Shown piece by piece: positions 23,669 to 32,210 of a DNA stretch of 64,000 nucleotides (the stretch's first letter is position 1; the number at the start of each line of letters is the position of its first letter). Under the pieces are notes generated by a model. The model worked only from the letters and a program-made list of their open reading frames with translations, did not search any database and was not told the DNA's origin. A program made the position numbers and the translations under genes. This DNA is from Paludibacteraceae bacterium (lineage in GTDB: Bacteria > Bacteroidota > Bacteroidia > Bacteroidales > Paludibacteraceae): assembly GCA_017439235.1 (NCBI GenBank), contig JAFSJN010000002.1, forward strand, positions 36,682 to 100,681, in the 5' to 3' direction.

Positions 23669-25834
23669 CCAGCGATCCAGCCACTCCCTGAACGTGCGTT
23701 GCCATAAGATGCCGTTCTGTGGCTTGAGTACCCAGTGGTTCTCGTCCGGGAAGATTAACAGCTCGGCCGGTATACCTCGCATCTTGGCGGCATCAAAGGC
23801 TGCCATAGCCTGGTTGGCTAAGATGCGGTAGTCTTTCTCGCCGTGGATGCACAGGATTGGCGTGTCCCACTTGTCTACAAACTTATGCGGACTATTGGCA
23901 AAGGTGCGTTGGGCAATCTTATTGTCTTTCTCCCAATATGCTCCACCCATATCCCAGTTGGCGAACCATTTTTCTTCGGTCTCCAGATATTGCATCTCCA
24001 TATTGAAGATACCGTCGTGGGCGATGAACGCTTTGAAACGTCCGTTATGATGACCGGCTATCCAATAGACGCTGAAGCCGCCGAACGAGGCGCCGACGCA
24101 TCCTAAACGGTTCTTATCTACGTATGGCTCCGTGCAGAACTCGTCGATAGCTGTGAAATAATCCTTCATACATTGTCCTCCGTAATCACCGGATATCTCT
24201 TCGTTCCATGCCTTACCAAATCCCGGCAAGCCGCGACGGTTCGGCGCTACGATGATATAATCGCCGGCTGACATCATCATGAAGTTCCATCTAAATGACC
24301 AGAACTGACTTACCGGACTCTGCGGACCGCCTTCGCAATAGAGGATGGTAGCGTATTTTTTCTTGGGGTCGAATTGCGGCGGGTAGATAATCCATGTCAG
24401 CATCTGCTTGCCATCCGTGGTATTCTGCCATCTCGGCACAACGGTAGAACGCTCAATCTGATTGTATATATTGTCATTCTCATGCGTAAGCTGCGGTATC
24501 TCTACTTCCAATGCCGTGTGCGGTTGTTCCCACTCTATGCCGCGAGGACCGAACTCACGTGTCGGGTCGTTAAGGTACTCCTCCACATCCATGCGATAGA
24601 TTTCATTCGCCTGACGCATCGAGTGACCTAATAGGAAGGCGTACTTGTCGCTTACGTCGCCTAAGACCACATCGTACTGACCTTCTGTCATACGCTCTAA
24701 GTTGCCGTCCAACGTAGCGTAATACAAGTCAATAGAGCCTTGCCCTACGTCAGTGTACAGCAGACTGGTGTCGTTATACCACGCGAACTCATTGACGCTT
24801 TGACCAAAACCGGATACCAGATAACGTTTCTCGCCTGTCTCGAGATTCATGACAGCCAGACGGTTCTCATCACTCTCGTAGCCGTCGCGCTCCATAGACT
24901 GCCAAGCTATCCATTTGCCATTGGGCGAGTAGGACGGATTGGTATCGTAACCGCCATTGGGTGCCGTAATGTTTTTGTGCGCACGTGTACGCGTATCATA
25001 AAGGTATATGTCGCTATTGGTGCTCACGGCATATTCCAATCCGGTCTTCTTGCGGCAGGTATAGGCTATCTCTTCGTTATTGGGATTCCATGCTAACTGT
25101 TCTACGCCGCCGAAGGGCTTCATTGGACACTCATAGGCGGTGCCATCCAATATATTTACTCCTTCTCCCAATTTGGCTGATTTTATTCGCTCTCCTTCGC
25201 CGTAGTAACTCAGTTTTAATGCGCATACAAAGGGCTGTGGGGCCGTCTCGGTCCATTCGTCCCAATGCTTGTACATCAGGTCGTTGACGATGCGACCGGT
25301 GGCTAAGGGCAGGTCAGCGTATTTGTCCGCTGTGGTAGGTACGGTCTTTACCGGCTTGATCACTATGATCTTATCCCGCATGGGGGAGAGTAGGAAACCT
25401 TCTATATCTTCTGCGCCTTCTACTTTCACATCTTCGCCGTCGCGACGCAGATAGAGCTGTCCGCCTTTGATATATGCTAACCATCCGCTGCTGCCGAACC
25501 AGGCCGGCTCAGAACCGACAAACTCATCCGCTACCTTCATGTTATTAAACGGGTCGCAGATGCGAATCCACGTAGTGGAGCGATTCTCCTCTACGCTATA
25601 GTAACTGACGGTATAGGCTAACCAACCGGTCTCTATATCGCTTTTTACGGCACCTATACGTCCCATGGCCCATAATCCTTCCGGCGTAAGGCGATTGCCC
25701 GAGATGGTAATATCCGGTTTGGTAATCGGAGTTTTCTGGGCATTCTTATCCGTACTTTCTGCTGCGTTACGTGCGCATCCTGCGCTGATCAATAGTGCTG
25801 ACATAAGCAAAAAATGAATGAGTCTCATATGCAT
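23660..25834 (-). CDS. S9-family (prolyl oligopeptidase) lipoprotein peptidase
   Basis: 724 residues. A lipobox signal sequence (LLMSALLISAGC) predicts membrane anchoring; the start could be two codons later (25828). Residues about 40-430 are WD40/TolB-like propeller repeats (AYTCRKKTGLEY, NPSYSPNGKWIAWQS). The C-terminal alpha/beta hydrolase (about 470-724) has the nucleophile in GCVGASFGGFS (Ser583), then GEKDYRI (Asp668) and DENHWV (His700). Order and motifs match S9C acylaminoacyl/dipeptidyl peptidases. Role: trimming of peptides in the periplasm. It is divergent from the PUL regulator, sharing a promoter core, and overlaps the convergent GT2 gene. Confidence 0.9.
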   Translation of the reverse strand: MHMRLIHFLLMSALLISAGCARNAAESTDKNAQKTPITKPDITISGNRLTPEGLWAMGRIGAVKSDIETGWLAYTVSYYSVEENRSTTWIRICDPFNNMKVADEFVGSEPAWFGSSGWLAYIKGGQLYLRRDGEDVKVEGAEDIEGFLLSPMRDKIIVIKPVKTVPTTADKYADLPLATGRIVNDLMYKHWDEWTETAPQPFVCALKLSYYGEGERIKSAKLGEGVNILDGTAYECPMKPFGGVEQLAWNPNNEEIAYTCRKKTGLEYAVSTNSDIYLYDTRTRAHKNITAPNGGYDTNPSYSPNGKWIAWQSMERDGYESDENRLAVMNLETGEKRYLVSGFGQSVNEFAWYNDTSLLYTDVGQGSIDLYYATLDGNLERMTEGQYDVVLGDVSDKYAFLLGHSMRQANEIYRMDVEEYLNDPTREFGPRGIEWEQPHTALEVEIPQLTHENDNIYNQIERSTVVPRWQNTTDGKQMLTWIIYPPQFDPKKKYATILYCEGGPQSPVSQFWSFRWNFMMMSAGDYIIVAPNRRGLPGFGKAWNEEISGDYGGQCMKDYFTAIDEFCTEPYVDKNRLGCVGASFGGFSVYWIAGHHNGRFKAFIAHDGIFNMEMQYLETEEKWFANWDMGGAYWEKDNKIAQRTFANSPHKFVDKWDTPILCIHGEKDYRILANQAMAAFDAAKMRGIPAELLIFPDENHWVLKPQNGILWQRTFREWLDRWLQ

Positions 25835-25851
25835 TTATCTATTTTCGAGGG

Positions 25852-25899
25852 CAAAATTACAAAATATTTTGTGAATATGCAAAAAAAAGTGTACTTTTG
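25852..25899. promoter_or_regulatory. Divergent promoter pair (S9 peptidase / PUL regulator) sharing one core
   Basis: The imperfect palindrome TTGTGAATATGCAA (25869-25882) gives both -33 elements. Rightward -7 TACTTTTG at 25892-25899; leftward -7 TAATTTTG at 25859-25852. Both spacings are 23 nt. Confidence 0.78.
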
Positions 25900-25928
25900 T
25901 CTCCGATTACAGCATACCGACCTCTAAG

Positions 25929-28757
25929 ATGAAGACCAAAACCTCACTTCCCGTTCGTTACATCCTTCTCTGGCTTTTGTGCCGGAACGCCCTCTTGATG
26001 CATGCGGCGTGGATACCGCAAACGACCAATTTCTCGGTACGAGATTATCGTGCAGGTACCCAAAACTGGGCCCTTGCCCAGCAACGTAACGGATGGATAT
26101 ATGTGGGCAATAACTATGGTATGATGGAGTACGACGGTTCGCGCTGGGCTGTACACGGTCTGCCGAACTCATCTACTATACATAGTATTTGGCCGGCACA
26201 AGACGGTACGCTCTATGTGGGTGCTACCAATGACTTTGGGCGTTTCCTCCCGGATGATATAGGCGAATGGAGTTACCAATCGATGGCCGATAGCGTGCCC
26301 GAGCACTATCGTGGTTTTGGCGAAGTGTGGAATATACAGCGTCTTGGTACACGTCTGTGCGTACAAACGCGCCGCTATTTGTTTCTGGTTAGCGACAACG
26401 GACATGTAGAGGTTATTGACCCCATGACCGTTATCGACCAAAGTGTCGTAGCCGGCGAATCGCTCTATGTCTCTACCTCACGCGGTATCTATATCCTCTC
26501 CGGCGGACGTCTCTACCCCTTGAGCGGCGCACGTGTGCTGGACGGCTTGACGGTGTGTAAGATGGTGCCTTATGGTGCTCACGAGGTATTGATAGGTACC
26601 GATGTGCGCGGACTCTTTATCTATGACGGCGAGACGGTACGCCCGTTCCGTACTGATGTGGACGATTTCTTGCACCAAAATCAATTATACTCCGTAGCTG
26701 TCAATGACAGATTCCTGGCTCTGGGTACCGTACGCCACGGTATTGTCTTGCTCACGCGCGAGGGGCGTAAGGTCTGCAATTTGGATAAGGAAAACGGACT
26801 GCAAAACAATACTATCCTCAGTCTCATGTTCGACCATTGGGATAATCTATGGGCCGGCATGGACTATGGTGTAGTTAAAATCGACTTATCCGAAAAGCGC
26901 CGTCTGCTCCACGACCCGTATGTGGACTATGGAGCAGGATATACCGCTATTGAATGGCAGGGGGAATATTATATAGGTACTAACCAAGGACTCTATCGCA
27001 CTAATGATAAGGGTACCGTCACCTTCGTACCCGGCAGTCATGGCCAGGTGTGGCGTCTGTGTGCTGTTGGTAATACGCTGATGTGCTGCCATAACCGCGG
27101 CTTGTTTATCGTGCGCCCATCCGGACTGATACCGGTCAGCACCGATGACGGTTTTTGGAATGTCCTCCCTTGGGGAGACCATTATTACCTGGCTGGCAGT
27201 TATAGCGGTTTCTATCTCTTGGAACAACGTCATTCTAATGCATGGATAGTACGCCATCTATCCGGTATCGAGACCTCGGCTCTCTTTTATGATATTGATG
27301 CCTACGGACATATATGGTTGTCGCATAAACACCAGTTGTGGTGCCTGACGCTTCATCCGTCTACGCTCGAACTGGACGTGAAACCGGTACAGCAGGCTGC
27401 CGGAGCTTCATTTTCCCTCTTCCGTTGGGGCGACCAATTACTCTTTGCCGCCCGCGGAACATGGTATGAACCGGATAGCGTAGGGCAACTGGTGCCGGCC
27501 TCACAATGGGAGTCGCTCTTGCCTGCTGCGCGTTGCCGCTATGCAGCCATGGATGCGCAACGCAATATCTGGTACATGGCCGACGGACGGTTCCTTATTC
27601 GTCCTTACGATAGTGCAAACAGTAGTTACGGCGAACAGGCTTATGAGGTTTTTAATGACCCATCGGCGTTTATTGATGGTTTTGTTAACCTGGCTTTTCT
27701 GAGTGACGGTAGTGCCTTGATGGGCGGCACGAATGGTTTTTGCCGTGTCTCGTATCTGCCATCCGAACGTGAAGAACAGGATAGGGTAGTGATTCGCTCC
27801 GTGCTTGCAACGGCTCCTCAGCGTCAACTGATAGGGGCGCAGACCATGCCGGGCGAGTGGCCTGAATTAGAACTGCCGCATGCCGACTATTCTCTGCGCG
27901 TGGATTTTGCGGCCAATAATGCTACGCGCAACCATGTACGTTTTCGTTCGCGCCTTATGCCCATCGAACAGGACTTCTCTCCGTGGTCTGCTACGCCCTA
28001 TCGTGAACTGACAGCCTTGCCGGCCGGACGCTATACCTTACTCGTTGAGATGACTACTGCTTCGGAACAAATAGCGCAAACCCGCTTAATCATCCATATC
28101 GCACGGCCGTGGTATCGTATGTGGTGGGCCTACTTGCTGTATATAGCATTAGTCGTACTCATCATCGTCGTACTCTATCTCCATGTACGTCGTACTATCC
28201 GTATCAACCGTGCACGTATTGAGACCGAGAAAAATGCCGAGATACGTTCGCGCGAGGTGGAGATACTTTCCCTCCAGCACGAGAAGACTCGCTATGAACT
28301 CAAAAACAAGAGTCAGCAACTCTCTACCGTACTGCTTACACAGGTTAGTAAAAACGAGGTTATCGTGGAGGTACAGACAGAACTGCGTCGCATAGCCGAC
28401 TTGATGACTAACGGCGATACAGCGGCTGCCAAGCAACGCCTCATACAGTTGCAGAATGCCCTCAATAAGACGCGTCCCGATATCGACTGGAAACAGTTTG
28501 AGGAGAACTTCGATTTCGCCCATGATCACTTCGTTACCAAGCTCCATGGTCGCTACCCCAAACTCACCCAGCAGGAACGCAAACTCTGCGTCTATATCTA
28601 CATGGGCTTACTCACTAAGGAGATTGCGCCGCTTATGAATATCTCTACCCGAGGCGTCGAAATGATGCGTTACCGCGTGCGTAAGAAAATGGACCTTGAC
28701 GTGCAAGCCAACATCCGTGCTTTCTTGACCTCTATCGCATCGGAACAGGAGAGATAA
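25929..28757 (+). CDS. Membrane-spanning PUL regulator: two-component-type propeller, Y_Y_Y domain, LuxR-like HTH
   Basis: 942 residues. Signal peptide about 1-27. Periplasmic sensor: repeats of the reg_prop type from about 30 to 640 (GWIYVGNNYGMMEYDG, DGTLYVGATNDFG, DNLWAGMDYGVVKID). A triple-Tyr (Y_Y_Y) domain follows (about 650-710, ending LPAGRYTLLVEM). One membrane helix lies at about 729-752, then a coiled coil (about 757-800), and a C-terminal HTH at about 873-920 (LTQQERKLCVYIYMGLLTKEIAPLMNIS in two adjoining helices, then VEMMRYRVRKKM). There is no histidine kinase or receiver domain, so it is a single-protein signalling regulator rather than a classic HTCS. It sits directly upstream of susC and probably senses a beta-glucan fragment. 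Confidence 0.9.
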   Translation: MKTKTSLPVRYILLWLLCRNALLMHAAWIPQTTNFSVRDYRAGTQNWALAQQRNGWIYVGNNYGMMEYDGSRWAVHGLPNSSTIHSIWPAQDGTLYVGATNDFGRFLPDDIGEWSYQSMADSVPEHYRGFGEVWNIQRLGTRLCVQTRRYLFLVSDNGHVEVIDPMTVIDQSVVAGESLYVSTSRGIYILSGGRLYPLSGARVLDGLTVCKMVPYGAHEVLIGTDVRGLFIYDGETVRPFRTDVDDFLHQNQLYSVAVNDRFLALGTVRHGIVLLTREGRKVCNLDKENGLQNNTILSLMFDHWDNLWAGMDYGVVKIDLSEKRRLLHDPYVDYGAGYTAIEWQGEYYIGTNQGLYRTNDKGTVTFVPGSHGQVWRLCAVGNTLMCCHNRGLFIVRPSGLIPVSTDDGFWNVLPWGDHYYLAGSYSGFYLLEQRHSNAWIVRHLSGIETSALFYDIDAYGHIWLSHKHQLWCLTLHPSTLELDVKPVQQAAGASFSLFRWGDQLLFAARGTWYEPDSVGQLVPASQWESLLPAARCRYAAMDAQRNIWYMADGRFLIRPYDSANSSYGEQAYEVFNDPSAFIDGFVNLAFLSDGSALMGGTNGFCRVSYLPSEREEQDRVVIRSVLATAPQRQLIGAQTMPGEWPELELPHADYSLRVDFAANNATRNHVRFRSRLMPIEQDFSPWSATPYRELTALPAGRYTLLVEMTTASEQIAQTRLIIHIARPWYRMWWAYLLYIALVVLIIVVLYLHVRRTIRINRARIETEKNAEIRSREVEILSLQHEKTRYELKNKSQQLSTVLLTQVSKNEVIVEVQTELRRIADLMTNGDTAAAKQRLIQLQNALNKTRPDIDWKQFEENFDFAHDHFVTKLHGRYPKLTQQERKLCVYIYMGLLTKEIAPLMNISTRGVEMMRYRVRKKMDLDVQANIRAFLTSIASEQER

Positions 28758-28771
28758 TAATTCACTCAAAT

Positions 28772-28865
28772 TACTACAAGCGAATTTTCTTATGCTATTC
28801 GTTTTGTGTAGTCATTCGGCTATTTAATATATTGATAAATAGCTGAATGGTTGTTTGTTGTAGTA
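28772..28865 (+). promoter_or_regulatory. Nested inverted repeats between the regulator and susC
   Basis: A 14-bp stem CATTCGGCTATTTA / TAAATAGCTGAATG (28813-28826 and 28836-28849, one G.T pair, 9-nt loop) is enclosed by TACTACAA (28772-28779) and TTGTAGTA (28858-28865). ACTACA at 28773-28778 can instead pair with TGTAGT at 28807-28812, so two structures compete. It may end the regulator transcript or be a regulator site. The remaining bases of the 218-bp gap hold the susC promoter. Confidence 0.5.
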
Positions 28866-28918
28866 GTGCTTTTTGCACGCGTTACAATGACCGTGCGAAA
28901 AAATACGTCAAAATAAAT

Positions 28919-28949
28919 TTGCATATATCAAATTTTTGTTGTACTTTTG
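28919..28949 (+). promoter_or_regulatory. Promoter of the susC-susD operon
   Basis: TTG at 28919-28921 and TACTTTTG at 28942-28949, 23 nt apart. The predicted transcript starts about 20 nt before the susC ATG. Confidence 0.75.
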
Positions 28950-28975
28950 CAGTCGCTTAACTCAAATTCACTACC

Positions 28976-31900
28976 ATGAGGAAAAAATTTCTTACACTTT
29001 GTTTGATGCTGACGGCGCTCTCGTTGTCGTTGTTGGCGCAGAGTTGGACCGTTACCGGCGTGGTGATGGCTGAGGGTGAACCTGATCCCGTCATCGGCGC
29101 GAACGTAATGATCAAAGGAACAACGGTAGGTACGATTACCGATATCGATGGCCAATTTGCGCTGGAGGCGAAAAAAGGTGATGTACTTATCTTCTCGTCA
29201 ATGGGTTATCTTGCCCAAGAGTTTAAAGTGACGTCGGATGCTCCGATTAAGGTTACTCTTAAGGCCGACAATGTTATGCTGCAGGAAGTGGTGGCCGTTG
29301 GTTATGGTACGATGCGTAAGTCGGACTTGACCTCAGCTATTACAAGCGTTAGTGCTGAAGATCTGGCTAAAGCGCCTGTTGCTAACATCACTCAAGCCTT
29401 ACAGGGGCGTGCAGCAGGTGTTACGGTCGTTAATAACTCCGGCCAACCGGGTGAGGCGGCTACAATTCGTATCCGTGGTATTGGTTCTGCTATTGCCGGT
29501 AATGACCCGTTGTACGTGGTAGATGGTGTAATAACGAACGATATTTCTTTCCTTCCTTCTGCGGATATCGCATCTATGGAGATTTTGAAGGATGCTTCGG
29601 CTGCCGCTATCTACGGTGCCCGTGGTGCCAACGGCGTCATCATCATTACTACTAAGAATGGTGATGAAGGTAAGGCCAACGTCTCGTTCGATGCCTATTG
29701 GGGTATACAGAACCGTTGGCGCAAACTCGACCTTATGTCTGCTGAGGATATGGTTGATACCAAGCTTCGCGTTCTCATCATGAAGGACGGTGTGGATGCT
29801 ATCGATAACTATATGGATTATAAGCGCGGAGGTCTTGGGGCCTATGTCGACAACCTCATAGGTAAAGTTTACAATCCGGACGGATCCGTTAAGACATGCT
29901 CACCTTATTTCCCCTACAACTTTGACTATAGCAAACAAAATACCGACTGGCAGGATGAGGTGTTCAAACGCAATGCCTTGATTCATAACTATAACTTACG
30001 TGTTAATGGTGGCGGTAAGTATGGCCACTATTCCTTCTCGGCTAACTATTTTGAACAAGAGGGTACGATTATCGGTAGTAACTACCAACGTCTGACCTTG
30101 CGTCTGAATACCGATTTCAATATTAAGAAATGGCTCGTGGTCGGTGAGCACCTCTCGTTCACTAACTCCAAGTCGCGCCGTGCAATGAACAATAGCTCCA
30201 GCCCGGGTGCCAGTATCCTGTCAGCCGCTTTGGCTATGGCGCCGTGGGACCCGACGCATTATCCTAAGGGGAGTATGGTGCTCCGCAATGGTGAGTCGGT
30301 GGACGTAAGCGGTCAGAATGCTGCGTCCAGTAACTTCAAGAATGTTACCAATCCCTTCTCTATGGTTAGTGAGTCGCATCCAGACAGCCGCTACGAGCGT
30401 TGGTTCGGCGATGTGTTTATTGAAATTAAGCCGGTGGAGGGCTTGACGATTCGTCCCAGTATGTCTATTGACTTCCGTCTCAATCGCTCCCGCACCTTTA
30501 AGGATGCGTACGAGTACTCATCGTATGATAAGTCAACGCTCAACTTCCTCTCTTCGTCTATGGAGCGCTATTGTACTCTCTTAGAGGAAGTAACCGCGAC
30601 GTATGCACGTAAAATAGGTAAGCACAACTTCTCCATTATGGCCGGTCAGACTTGGTCGGAATATAATTACTATTCCATTTCCGGTTCGGGTGCAAATATT
30701 GTCAATCCTATTCCTACCAACTGGTATTTGAATAAAACCACCGAGAACCGCACCGAGAGTTCGGATGGCGTGAGTCGTTCACGTCGTCTATCGGCAGTAG
30801 CCCGTCTCTTCTATTCCTACGGCGACCGTTATATGGCGACCTTCAACTTCCGTGCTGATGCTTCGTCCGTATTTACCAAACAGCCGTGGGGATTCTTCCC
30901 CAGTGCTTCGGCCGCTTGGCGTATCAGCGAAGAACCGTTCATGAAGGATCAGTCCGATTGGCTCGACAACCTCAAGGTGCGTCTGGGATGGGGTCGTGTT
31001 GGTAATGACGCTAACTTAGGTAGCGGTTCGTTCGAGGTTACTATCGGCTCCAGCAATAGCGTCTTCTACGGTTATCCTTTAGGTTATCCTACTCAGGAAG
31101 CCGCCTATGGCGCAGCAGTATTGACGCAAGCCAACCGTGATGGTAAATGGGAGACCAACGAACAATGGGACGCCGGTATCGACTTCTCGTTCTTCGGCGG
31201 CCAACTGAATGGTAGTATCGACTATTTCCGTCGCAATACTTTGGATGCTCTCCTATATATTAACGCTCCCTCGCACGTGGGTAATAAGTTCGCGGTGGTG
31301 AAGAACGTAGGTAATATCCGCAACGAGGGCTTCGAACTCGTCCTCAATCACGAGAAGAAGATAGGTCCCGTTAAATACAATATCGGCGGTAATATCAGTT
31401 ATATCAAGAATACCTTGACCAAACTGAACGGCGGTAATGCCAGCAAGAGCGGATTTACCTGCGTGGACGAAGGCCTGCCTCTGAATACCTTCTGGGGTTA
31501 CCAATACGAAGGTATCTATCAAACCGACGAAGAGGCACTGGCCCACCTGACCGCGTATACTAAGGAGACCATTGGTGTACATGCCGGTGATGCCCGTTAT
31601 CGCGACCGCAATAAGGATGGCAAGATTGATGAGAACGATAAAACCAATATAGGTAGTCCGTTCCCCAAGTTCACCTATGGTATCAACTTGGGCGCTGAGT
31701 TCTACGGCGTTGATATCCAACTCTTCTTCCAAGGCGTGTATGGCAATAAGATTTACAACGCTCTGCGTTACCGCACCGAAGGTGCCGGTGACGAGTGCTC
31801 TCTCTCGCCCTCAATGAAGAATGTATGGGTGGGTTATTCCGAAGTGCTCCAAAACGCTCTCCTCAGCCGTGGTATATTCCCCGATGAACTGGAGAACCGC

Positions 31901-32191
31901 AAGGGTACGATACCTAATCCTGTAGGTAGCCCCATGAATACCGAGTCCAGTGACCGCTATATTGAGGATGGCTCTTATTTCCGCCTCAAGAACCTGCAGG
32001 TTGGCTATACCTTCCCCAAGAAATGGATGGAGAAAATACATATCCAGCGCTTGCGTCTGTATATGACGGCTTCTAATGTCTTCACTATTACTAAGTACAC
32101 CGGCTACGATCCTGAGATAGGCGGTGGTGTGGACTACGGAAACTATCCGCAGAGCCGTACGTTTATTTTTGGTTTGAATGTTGATTTCTAA
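28976..32191 (+). CDS. SusC/RagA-family TonB-linked outer-membrane transporter
   Basis: 1071 residues. Signal peptide 1-21 (LTALSLSLLAQS), carboxypeptidase-regulatory-like domain about 23-100 (VMAEGEPDPVIGANVMIKG), TonB box/plug from about 101 (QEVVAVGYGTMRKSDLTSAI, then GRAAGVTV and IRIRGIGS), then a 22-strand-type beta barrel ending in the aromatic-terminated IFGLNVDF. It is the pore of a SusCD complex that imports oligosaccharides in a TonB-dependent way. Given GH128 and GH16 neighbours, the likely cargo is beta-1,3-gluco-oligosaccharide (inference). It is the first gene of the PUL operon; susD starts 20 bp downstream. Confidence 0.95.
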   Translation: MRKKFLTLCLMLTALSLSLLAQSWTVTGVVMAEGEPDPVIGANVMIKGTTVGTITDIDGQFALEAKKGDVLIFSSMGYLAQEFKVTSDAPIKVTLKADNVMLQEVVAVGYGTMRKSDLTSAITSVSAEDLAKAPVANITQALQGRAAGVTVVNNSGQPGEAATIRIRGIGSAIAGNDPLYVVDGVITNDISFLPSADIASMEILKDASAAAIYGARGANGVIIITTKNGDEGKANVSFDAYWGIQNRWRKLDLMSAEDMVDTKLRVLIMKDGVDAIDNYMDYKRGGLGAYVDNLIGKVYNPDGSVKTCSPYFPYNFDYSKQNTDWQDEVFKRNALIHNYNLRVNGGGKYGHYSFSANYFEQEGTIIGSNYQRLTLRLNTDFNIKKWLVVGEHLSFTNSKSRRAMNNSSSPGASILSAALAMAPWDPTHYPKGSMVLRNGESVDVSGQNAASSNFKNVTNPFSMVSESHPDSRYERWFGDVFIEIKPVEGLTIRPSMSIDFRLNRSRTFKDAYEYSSYDKSTLNFLSSSMERYCTLLEEVTATYARKIGKHNFSIMAGQTWSEYNYYSISGSGANIVNPIPTNWYLNKTTENRTESSDGVSRSRRLSAVARLFYSYGDRYMATFNFRADASSVFTKQPWGFFPSASAAWRISEEPFMKDQSDWLDNLKVRLGWGRVGNDANLGSGSFEVTIGSSNSVFYGYPLGYPTQEAAYGAAVLTQANRDGKWETNEQWDAGIDFSFFGGQLNGSIDYFRRNTLDALLYINAPSHVGNKFAVVKNVGNIRNEGFELVLNHEKKIGPVKYNIGGNISYIKNTLTKLNGGNASKSGFTCVDEGLPLNTFWGYQYEGIYQTDEEALAHLTAYTKETIGVHAGDARYRDRNKDGKIDENDKTNIGSPFPKFTYGINLGAEFYGVDIQLFFQGVYGNKIYNALRYRTEGAGDECSLSPSMKNVWVGYSEVLQNALLSRGIFPDELENRKGTIPNPVGSPMNTESSDRYIEDGSYFRLKNLQVGYTFPKKWMEKIHIQRLRLYMTASNVFTITKYTGYDPEIGGGVDYGNYPQSRTFIFGLNVDF

Positions 32192-32210
32192 ACAATAGGA
32201 GGACACAGCT

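Noticed and set aside
28813-28849. Invertible promoter (phase variation) upstream of susC
   Set aside because: The inverted repeats do not enclose the susC promoter at 28919-28949 and no recombinase gene is nearby.
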